Assembly (NCBI GenBank): GCA_017935325.1
Contig: JAGBHV010000042.1
Location: 1-56,775 of the forward strand
DNA from: Clostridia bacterium
Lineage (GTDB): Bacteria > Bacillota > Clostridia > Oscillospirales > Acutalibacteraceae
Direction of reading: 5' to 3'
DNA: 56,775 bases
Shown in pieces: positions 51,987 through 56,775 of the stretch. Each line of letters begins with the position of its first letter. Within the stretch, counting starts at the first letter, position 1. The notes below the pieces were generated by a model, which was not told the origin of the DNA, ran no database searches, and saw only the letters and a list, made by a program, of their open reading frames with translations. A program made the position numbers and the translations under genes.

Positions 51987-53227
51987 GTTATATTCTCACA
52001 CTTGGCGAAAACGCAAAAAAAGTAAAACATGAACTTATGACTGCATCAACAGGCAAGAAAAACGATGCGCTCATTAAAATCTCCGAAGAACTTAAAAATA
52101 ACATCGGTCTGATTATTGAAAAAAATAAAATCGACCTTGACAATGCCGAAAAGAATGGTATGTCAAAGTCGATGCTTGACAGGCTTATGCTTGATGAAAA
52201 GAGAATTCTTTCCATTGCAAATGCCTGCGTGAATCTTTCAAAGCTTGACGACCCTGTAGGTGAAGTTACAGGCGGGGGAGTAAGGCCAAACGGAATGAAA
52301 ATAGAAAAGGTCCGTGTGCCTATGGGCGTTATCGGAATTATTTACGAGGCACGCCCAAATGTTACTGTTGATGCTGCATCTTTGTGCCTGAAAAGCGGTA
52401 ACACAGTAATTCTCCGCGGCGGTAAAGAAGCATTTGAAAGCAACAAAATTTTAATGAATCTTATGCGTAACGCAGTTGAAAAAGCAGGTTTTTCAGCTGA
52501 CATTATGCAGTTAGTTGAAGATACTTCCCGCGAAACCGCAACCCAAATGATGAAGTTGAACGGCTACATCGATGTGCTTATTCCGCGTGGCGGTGCAGGT
52601 CTTATTTCATCTGTTGTGAAAAATGCAACAGTGCCGGTTATTGAAACAGGCACAGGTAACTGCCATTTATACGTTGATGAAAGTGCTGATTTGCAGATGG
52701 CAGTTGACATTTTAAATAACGGTAAAACACAAAGACCGTCTGTTTGTAATGCACTTGAAAGTCTTCTGGTCAATGAAAAAATAGCAAGTGAATTTCTTCC
52801 CCTTGCCAAAAAGAAACTTGATGAATCCGGTGTTGAATTCAGAGGTTGTGAAAAAACAAAAGAAATTCTGCCTGATATCACTCTTGCAACAGAAGAAGAT
52901 TACGCAACAGAATTTCTTGATTATATAATTTCAGTGAAGGTTGTGGCAGATGTTGACGAAGCAATAAGCCACATTTCAGAATACACAACAGGCCACAGTG
53001 AATGTATCGTCACAAAGAGCCTTGAAAATGCGGAAAAATTCCAGCTTGGTATTGATGCTGCAGCGGTTTACGTCAACTGCTCAACACGTTTTACAGACGG
53101 TGAAGAATTCGGACTCGGTGCGGAAATCGGAATTTCAACGCAGAAGCTTCACGCAAGAGGACCTATGGGACTTCGTGAACTTACAACCACAAAATATTTA
53201 ATTTCAGGAAAGGGACAGATAAGGTGA
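51983..53227 (+). CDS. proA: Gamma-glutamyl phosphate reductase
   Basis: The second enzyme of proline biosynthesis reduces glutamyl phosphate to the semialdehyde. The 414-residue aldehyde-dehydrogenase-fold protein has catalytic Cys at about 255 (RPSVCNALESLLV), the substrate-binding PMGVIGIIYEARPNVTVDA (about 113-131), SGNTVILRGGKEA and the C-terminal FGLGAEIGISTQKLHARGPM (about 375-394). GGGGTGAAG precedes the ATG, which overlaps the proB stop (ATGA). No proC is in the window. Confidence 0.96.
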   Translation: MSYILTLGENAKKVKHELMTASTGKKNDALIKISEELKNNIGLIIEKNKIDLDNAEKNGMSKSMLDRLMLDEKRILSIANACVNLSKLDDPVGEVTGGGVRPNGMKIEKVRVPMGVIGIIYEARPNVTVDAASLCLKSGNTVILRGGKEAFESNKILMNLMRNAVEKAGFSADIMQLVEDTSRETATQMMKLNGYIDVLIPRGGAGLISSVVKNATVPVIETGTGNCHLYVDESADLQMAVDILNNGKTQRPSVCNALESLLVNEKIASEFLPLAKKKLDESGVEFRGCEKTKEILPDITLATEEDYATEFLDYIISVKVVADVDEAISHISEYTTGHSECIVTKSLENAEKFQLGIDAAAVYVNCSTRFTDGEEFGLGAEIGISTQKLHARGPMGLRELTTTKYLISGKGQIR

Positions 53228-53232
53228 TTAAA

Positions 53233-54444
53233 ATGGAAAACTTCAATCCTATTCTCAGATTTGTAGCAGTAAGCGACATTCACTATAAATCAGAACGTAC
53301 AGCAGAAACAGAAAGAATGGAAAAGGCAATGCAGGCTGCTTACAGATTTGCCGACAACCATCCTACATATAAAAATCTTGATGCAGTTGTAGTTGTAGGC
53401 GACTTTGCAAACAGCGGTGAGCAGGTGCAGATGGATTTATTCAAAGAAACACTCCAGAATTTCACAAAAGAAGAAACAAAGAAAATTATGCTTATTTCAA
53501 GCCACGAATTCCACGGTACCGGCGGAATGGAGGGCGGATATGAACGCTTTGAAAAAACATTTGGTCAGAAAGGCGACCAGCATAACGTAATCAACGGTTT
53601 CCACTTTGTTTCAGTTTCATCAAACAACGGTGCAGGTTTTCAGGAAGATAAGGTTGAATATATGGCTGAAGAGCTTGCAAAGGCTGCGGCTGATGACCCG
53701 AAGAAACCTATATTCGTTTTCCAGCATCCCCATATTCAGTCAACAGTTTACGGAAGCTGTCTCTGGGGTGAAAGCGATTTCACAGCAGTAATGATGAATT
53801 ATCCTCAGATTATTGATTTCTCAGGTCATTCACACGCACCTATCAATGACCCCCGTTCAATCCATCAGCAGCATTTCACATCTCTCGGCACAGGTACACT
53901 CTCATATTTTGAGCTTGACGAGTTTGATAAAATCTACAGCACATTCCCGCCTGAAAAAGAAAAGGCTGCACAGATGACAATCGTTGAAGCAGACGCAGAG
54001 GGCAGAGTACGCATTTATCCTTACGATGTAATTACAGACAGACCCTTCCCCAGAGTATGGAAAATTGACACTCCCTACGACCCCGATTCATTCCTTTACA
54101 CTGAAGCAAAGCACTATGCTGCGCCTGAAAAAGTTTATTTCACAGGAAATGAAAAAATCGAAATTGAGGCAGACGAAAACGAATGCACAGTCACATTCGA
54201 CCAGGCAAAATGCGATGATGAATATGTAAACGGATATGAACTTACAGTCAGAAGAAAATCAGACGGTCTGATTGAAAGACACCTTTCTGTATGGTCAGGC
54301 TATTATTTCAATGATATGCCCGAAACAGTAACACAGAAAATCGAAAATCTGAAAGAAGATACAGAATATATTCTCGAAATCAAAGCATACGGTTTCTGGA
54401 AAAACTATTCAGAAAAAATCACAAAAGAATTTAAAACAAAATAA
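53233..54444 (+). CDS. Calcineurin-like metallophosphoesterase with Fn3-like C-terminus
   Basis: A 403-residue cytosolic-looking protein. The phosphoesterase domain (about 7-290) shows VSDIHYK, VVVGDFANSG, FQHPHIQS and FSGHSHAP. The usual GNH(D/E) motif is replaced by SSHEFHG (about 92-98), so the metal-ligand Asn and its Gly are lost. A C-terminal Fn3-like beta domain follows (about 300-403). The ATG is 9 nt inside an earlier GTG start; AAGGTGA serves it. It overlaps or nearly touches the proA end and is the last gene of the operon. It may have weak or altered activity. Confidence 0.88.
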   Translation: MENFNPILRFVAVSDIHYKSERTAETERMEKAMQAAYRFADNHPTYKNLDAVVVVGDFANSGEQVQMDLFKETLQNFTKEETKKIMLISSHEFHGTGGMEGGYERFEKTFGQKGDQHNVINGFHFVSVSSNNGAGFQEDKVEYMAEELAKAAADDPKKPIFVFQHPHIQSTVYGSCLWGESDFTAVMMNYPQIIDFSGHSHAPINDPRSIHQQHFTSLGTGTLSYFELDEFDKIYSTFPPEKEKAAQMTIVEADAEGRVRIYPYDVITDRPFPRVWKIDTPYDPDSFLYTEAKHYAAPEKVYFTGNEKIEIEADENECTVTFDQAKCDDEYVNGYELTVRRKSDGLIERHLSVWSGYYFNDMPETVTQKIENLKEDTEYILEIKAYGFWKNYSEKITKEFKTK

Positions 54445-54450
54445 AACATA

Positions 54451-54604
54451 GATAAATTATATGTGACCAACCTTGCCATTTTGTTGTCATCATTGAGCAT
54501 AGCGAAGGATCTCAAAATGGCAACACATAAAACATTTCCAAACGAGATTCTTCGCTTCGCTCGAGAATGACACGTTTGGAAATGTCAGCAATAATTTATA
54601 ATTT
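54451..54604 (-). repeat. Two-hairpin modular repeat, copy 3 (inverted)
   Basis: Relative to copies 1 and 4 this copy is inverted. Hairpin B comes first (GCCATTTTG 54475-54483 with CAAAATGGC 54514-54522), then hairpin A (CATTTCCAAACG 54533-54544 with CGTTTGGAAATG 54573-54584). The AT-rich edges GATAAATTATAT and ATAATTTATAATTT flank it. It lies between the metallophosphoesterase gene and the RAYT operon terminator. Confidence 0.9.
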
Positions 54605-54613
54605 AAACTAATA

Positions 54614-54643
54614 AAAAACGGATAGCCGCGGCTATCCGTTTTT
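54614..54643 (-). terminator. Bidirectional terminator at the end of the RAYT operon
   Basis: A perfect 30-nt palindrome: AAAAACGGATAGCCG (54614-54628) with CGGCTATCCGTTTTT (54629-54643). It follows the stop codon of the last minus-strand gene by 1 nt. Confidence 0.9.
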
Positions 54644-54644
54644 G

Positions 54645-54842
54645 TTATGCTTTGTCTGAACGTTTGTGTTTTATAATTTCGCGTATTCCTGTTACAACGA
54701 AGAAAAGTGATAAAATCGCTGCCACAAGATATTTTCTCCAATCAATTTCTCCGTTTACGGTAAGTATAATGTAAGAGATGATTGCGAGTAAACCGATTAC
54801 CATAAGAATAACTGATGAAATGAGATTAAATTTATTTGTCAT
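54645..54842 (-). CDS. Small two-helix membrane protein, paralogue B
   Basis: Not recognised. A 65-residue protein with MTNK at the start, two hydrophobic helices (about 7-29 and 37-55) and a basic tail KHKRSDKA. It resembles the gene just upstream in length, start sequence, helix spacing and the central WR motif (EIDWRKYL against VVEWRLII), so the two are tandem duplicates. The ATG at 54842 is preferred over an in-frame start at 54851; it overlaps the end of the upstream gene by 11 nt. Confidence 0.65.
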   Translation of the reverse strand: MTNKFNLISSVILMVIGLLAIISYIILTVNGEIDWRKYLVAAILSLFFVVTGIREIIKHKRSDKA

Positions 54843-55047
54843 TTTTATCACTTCCCGCTAATGCTTTTTTACAATCAATAATTCCTTTTATGCTTATAAT
54901 CAGATTGAAAACAAGAAACAGTGCTGTAATGATAAGACGCCATTCGACGACTGTATGATTAACTACTTGATAAATAAACAGAGATAATCCTACAATAGTA
55001 ATTACTGCCATGAAAATATAACCAAAAAGTCTGGATTTATTTGTCAT
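54832..55047 (-). CDS. Small two-helix membrane protein, paralogue A
   Basis: Not recognised. A 71-residue protein with MTNK at the start, two hydrophobic helices (about 9-30 and 37-57) and a charged tail. It is the paralogue of the downstream gene. Its AAGGAGG ribosome site lies inside the last codons of the RAYT transposase gene and its ATG overlaps that gene's stop (ATGA), so it is translated in step with the transposase. Such overlap is unusual for cargo of a mobile element and suggests long co-residence. Confidence 0.65.
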   Translation of the reverse strand: MTNKSRLFGYIFMAVITIVGLSLFIYQVVNHTVVEWRLIITALFLVFNLIISIKGIIDCKKALAGSDKNDK

Positions 55048-55556
55048 AGATAAACCTCCTTATTGAGCGGATTGAAACAATCTTTATCCCATCTCAACAC
55101 ATTGGTGTCAATGTATTCCCATATTTTATTGTAATCTTTATCGCCTCTGATTATATGGTCGTTAAAAGATGTTTGCCATATATTAACACCATACTCACGG
55201 TTGCAATATCGTTTAAGTAATGATACAAATTTTGAAGTTTCGTTATTGTAGGGTGCGGCGGTTTCCGACGCACCGATACGTGCTGAAATATTCAAAATCA
55301 TATGAAAATGATTAGGCATGATTATATATTTATCCACTTTGATATGCGGATATTTTTTGTTCATCAGGGAAATGTATCTATCAAGAATTTGTCCGTATTC
55401 AGATAGTATCATCTGCGGTGTGTCGAAATCGCCACACCCTACAATTTTGCCAAGCATCTGTTTTTTGTTTTTTACGCATACGGTAACAAAATACGCACCG
55501 GGTGATGAATAATCATAACCTTTTAATCTTGTTGGTTTTCTTTCAGGCAAGTCCAT
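55044..55556 (-). CDS. REP-associated tyrosine transposase (RAYT, IS200-like Y1 family)
   Basis: A 170-residue single-strand DNA transposase-like enzyme. It has the HUH motif in IIMPNHFHMIL (about 79-89) and the likely catalytic Tyr in RYCNREYGVNIWQ (about 120-132). The RAYT-type ending FNDHIIRGDKDYNKIWEYI is near 134-152, and the typical start LPERKPTRLKGYDYSSPGAY is present. No ribosome site is visible before the ATG. It is not flanked by IS ends; it sits in an operon behind the epimerase gene (8 nt). Two two-hairpin repeats in opposite orientation lie to either side. RAYTs are thought to spread such palindromic repeats. Confidence 0.92.
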   Translation of the reverse strand: MDLPERKPTRLKGYDYSSPGAYFVTVCVKNKKQMLGKIVGCGDFDTPQMILSEYGQILDRYISLMNKKYPHIKVDKYIIMPNHFHMILNISARIGASETAAPYNNETSKFVSLLKRYCNREYGVNIWQTSFNDHIIRGDKDYNKIWEYIDTNVLRWDKDCFNPLNKEVYL

Positions 55557-55564
55557 AAAATAAA

Positions 55565-56416
55565 TTATTTAATTTCTGCTTTCCATGTGTACTCGAAGGT
55601 TTCGCCTGCTTCGAGAGACTGGATTCCTCTCTTTTCTGAAACGTCATTTTTGATTTCGTAGGAATCGTTTACGCCCCACCAGGGCTCAATGCAAACGTAA
55701 GGTGCGCCGGGTTTTGCCCAGATGCCCAGGAAAGGTGCATCACCCATATCGAAATGAAGAATTTCTTCACCGGTCTGACTCTTGAGCGTAAGCCCCTTTG
55801 ATTTGAAACCGTTGAGGATAAGAGCATCTTCAACGAAAATATCTTTTGTTACCACAACTTCTTTTGCGTTATCAAGAAGAGGCTCGTCAAATACTGCGAT
55901 AATTGAATCTTTGTCGATTCTTTCTGTTACGAGAGTTTCGTTTTCGTCGAAAATAATGCTGTCGCCGATTTCAATGTTGAATCCGGGATGTGCACCGAGA
56001 GAGAAGTACATTTTTTTATCGTCAATATTTTTAACTGTGTGAGTAACTTTAAGTCCTTCGTTATCAAGTTCGAAAGTAACGAAAAGCTCAAATTTAAAAG
56101 GATACATTGCGAGGGTGTTTTCATCAAAAGTCTGGAAGAAAACTGCCTTTGTATCTTCCTTTGAAACAAGTTCAAAGGGGCGTTTTCTTGCAAAACCGTG
56201 CTTCTGCATTGTGTATTCTGTGTCATTATAGCGGTATTTATCGTCAAGAAGCTTACCGATAAAGGGGAAAAGGATAGGTGACTGACCATACCAGATTTCT
56301 TCTCTGCCATACCAGATGTATTCTTTGCCTGTGTCTTTTCTTATAAGGCTGTGAAGCTCTGCTCCGTTATGCTTGATTTCTGCTGAAAAAACAGCATTTT
56401 CAATTTTTGTAATCAT
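55565..56416 (-). CDS. Aldose 1-epimerase family protein
   Basis: A 283-residue mutarotase-fold enzyme of the short LacX/YihR-like subgroup, interconverting sugar anomers or acting on a phosphosugar. The pattern EAELHSL at the start is replaced by NGAELHSLI (about 17-25). It also has QSPILFPFIGKL (about 45-56), MQKHGFARKRPFEL (about 70-83) with the catalytic His, YFSLGAHPGFNIE (about 137-149) and PYVCIEPWWGVND (about 239-251). AAGGAG precedes the ATG. It is the first gene of the minus-strand operon that includes the RAYT. Confidence 0.9.
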   Translation of the reverse strand: MITKIENAVFSAEIKHNGAELHSLIRKDTGKEYIWYGREEIWYGQSPILFPFIGKLLDDKYRYNDTEYTMQKHGFARKRPFELVSKEDTKAVFFQTFDENTLAMYPFKFELFVTFELDNEGLKVTHTVKNIDDKKMYFSLGAHPGFNIEIGDSIIFDENETLVTERIDKDSIIAVFDEPLLDNAKEVVVTKDIFVEDALILNGFKSKGLTLKSQTGEEILHFDMGDAPFLGIWAKPGAPYVCIEPWWGVNDSYEIKNDVSEKRGIQSLEAGETFEYTWKAEIK

Positions 56417-56451
56417 ATCAAAAACTCCTTTTAAGTTTTTTGTTCAAAAAA

Positions 56452-56480
56452 AGTATATCACATCATATTATGTTTTACAA
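56452..56480 (-). promoter_or_regulatory. Promoter of the epimerase-RAYT operon
   Basis: Minus strand: -35 TTGTAA (56475-56480), 17-bp spacer, extended -10 TGA-TATACT (-10 at 56452-56457), 36 bp before the start codon. Confidence 0.75.
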
Positions 56481-56512
56481 GTAATTTATATTTTTCAAAT
56501 ATCACTGATTTT

Positions 56513-56645
56513 AGTTTTTATAATAATCTGCAAGTGCAATGCCCATAGCAAGTTTTTCAAATTATAATTTTCAGCTATCTGATGTGAGTTTTATAATAAT
56601 TTGCGAGTATGATGCCCATATCCGGTTCTTTAAATTATAATTTGT
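56513..56645 (+). repeat. Imperfect direct repeat of about 59 nt
   Basis: Unit 1 (56513-56571) and unit 2 (56587-56645) align from AGTTTTATAATAAT through GATGCCCATA to AAATTATAATTT, with scattered differences and one extra T. The 56417-56775 gap has no gene: it holds the operon promoter, these repeats and modular repeat copy 4, which begins inside the end of unit 2. Confidence 0.8.
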
Positions 56646-56775
56646 CGTTAACATTTCCAAACGTGTCATTCTCGAGCGACAGCGAAGAATCTCGTTTGGA
56701 AATGTTTTATGTGTTGCCATTTTGAGATCCTTCGCTTTCGCTCAAGGATGACAGCAAAATGGCAAGGTTAGTTAC
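56631..56775 (+). repeat. Two-hairpin modular repeat, copy 4 (cut by the window end)
   Basis: Almost identical to copy 1: hairpin A (ACATTTCCAAACG 56650-56662 with CGTTTGGAAATG 56693-56704) and hairpin B (GCCATTTTG 56716-56724 with CAAAATGGC 56755-56763). Within the shared core only one base differs (CTCGAGCG instead of CTAGAGCG). The 3' AT-rich edge is missing because the window ends. Confidence 0.9.

Overview
The window looks like low-GC Bacillota DNA, most likely a Clostridia genome of the gut/rumen Ruminococcaceae-Oscillospiraceae type. The basis is the CtsR-McsA-McsB-ClpC arginine-kinase heat-shock system, a perfect CIRCE element, AGGAGG-type ribosome binding sites, sigma-A promoters (TTGACA/TATAAT with 17-bp spacers), frequent TTG/GTG starts and AT-rich third positions. 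The genus is inference. No tRNA, rRNA, CRISPR array or prophage was seen. Most of the window is ordinary chromosome. The unusual material lies in the intergenic repeats, the regulatory RNA and DNA elements, and several tandem paralogue families.

Left part (1-15.2 kb). On the minus strand are a beta-CASP metallo-beta-lactamase ribonuclease, an OmpR-type response regulator with its histidine kinase, and a membrane-anchored HtrA protease, i.e. an envelope-stress block. Divergent from it is a full heat-shock cluster: ctsR-mcsA-mcsB-clpC under CtsR heptad operators, followed without a visible terminator by a CIRCE-controlled hrcA-grpE-dnaK-dnaJ unit.

Middle (15.2-42.8 kb). After a repeat-filled gap comes an apparent ten-gene minus-strand operon: rmuC, a two-headed 1175-aa phosphoesterase, prfB, a cyclase-type hydrolase, a sugar transferase, three tandem endonuclease/exonuclease/phosphatase (EEP) paralogues, thyA, folA. 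Then on the plus strand follow an orphan oligopeptide-type binding lipoprotein and three tandem near-identical GPH-type sugar symporters, each with its own matching promoter; the first two also share a homologous terminator. A minus-strand fur/perR-like, anchored-protein, comM operon comes next, then plus-strand genes for a sigma factor, a zinc-ribbon protein, a HAD hydrolase and mfd.

Right part (42.8-56.8 kb). rpsO-pnp carries a structured leader and a long imperfect hairpin in front of pnp. It is followed by a frame-disrupted DUF559 endonuclease gene next to a five-hairpin palindromic repeat, a SulP anion transporter, an operon of two flavoproteins with proB-proA and a metallophosphoesterase, and a minus-strand operon of aldose epimerase, REP-associated (RAYT) transposase and two small paralogous membrane proteins.

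The best candidate for something undescribed is a family of about 150-185-bp two-hairpin intergenic elements (15.47, 48.12, 54.45 and 56.63 kb). Each hairpin carries the same core around GTCATYCT...GAGCG...AGCGAAGRATCT, but the complementary outer arms differ. One copy has a third pair of arms that still pair with each other. Two copies in opposite orientation bracket the RAYT gene, and the window itself begins and ends in this family's sequence.
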